From the NCBI GenBank assembly GCA_964505765.1, contig CAZDJQ010000008.1:1-30279 (forward strand): a stretch of DNA of 30,279 bases, given 5' to 3'. Position 1 is the first letter of the stretch, and every line of letters starts with the position of its first letter. This stretch comes from CAZDJQ01 sp964505765. Its GTDB lineage: Bacteria; Patescibacteriota; Microgenomatia; UBA12405; JAHJSD01. Made by a program: the position numbers and the translations under genes. Below the pieces are notes generated by a model, which saw only the letters and a list, made by a program, of their open reading frames with translations, did no database searches and had not been told where the DNA came from. Positions 30,263 through 30,279 of the stretch are shown in pieces.

Positions 30263-30279
30263 AACCTTTAAATTTTAGT
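30263..30279 (+). promoter_or_regulatory. Early-gene leader motif, completed by the left end of the window
   Basis: AACCTTTAAATTTTAGT is the leader motif with no ATG following before the window ends. The left end of the window starts GTATCATG, which would place the ATG of the gene at 6-326 in register. Confidence 0.6.

Overview
The window looks like the genome of a tailed phage with a siphovirus-type virion that infects a member of the Bacteroidota. It carries a terminase pair, portal, HK97-type capsid protein, prohead protease, tape measure protein, neck and tail genes, and an endolysin/holin cassette. Every convincing gene is on the + strand. I see no integrase, repressor or other lysogeny gene. 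The host assignment rests on promoter-like sites of the form TTTG-N19..21-TAnnTTTG, on AT-rich start regions mostly without Shine-Dalgarno sequences, and on PKD/leucine-rich-like and HYR-type domains common in that phylum. The last 17 bases are a gene leader whose missing start codon is supplied by the first bases of the window, so the sequence is probably a complete circular (or circularly permuted) genome of about 30.3 kb cut at an arbitrary point.

Layout, joining the ends. (1) About 29.4-30.05 kb is a 645-base gene-free control region: a terminator, a copy of a dispersed repeat, inverted repeats, a candidate early promoter, and a structured stretch ending in a tRNA-like fold. (2) About 30.05 kb through the origin to 5.86 kb is the early operon: small unknown proteins, a second tRNA-like element, a DUF932-like protein, an ERF recombinase, and a replication-initiator-like protein whose gene carries an origin-like repeat cluster. 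It ends in a strong terminator. Seven starts in this operon share an AACCTTTAAATTTTA-like leader. (3) 6.1-9.4 kb is a promoter-led accessory block: a NUMOD1-like protein, a ParB-like protein, a GT-A glycosyltransferase resembling TET-associated glycosyltransferases, and an unknown 284-residue protein. It may be a DNA-modification cassette. (4) 9.4-12.2 kb holds a HYR-domain membrane or lipoprotein and the terminase subunits. (5) 12.2-20.6 kb, behind its own promoter, holds a putative fibre, neck and tail proteins, and the tape measure protein. (6) 20.7-27.8 kb, behind a near-identical promoter, holds protease/scaffold, major capsid protein, two paralogous virion proteins, portal, connector and decoration proteins. 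(7) 27.9-29.4 kb, behind a terminator, is the lysis cassette.

The most unusual signal is at 27.82-27.90 kb. A TAnnTTTG box, a 14-base sequence exactly complementary to the early-gene leaders, and an intrinsic terminator stand in a row. This is the architecture of a small trans-acting antisense RNA that could silence the early operon once late transcription has started. It is an inference from sequence and untested.
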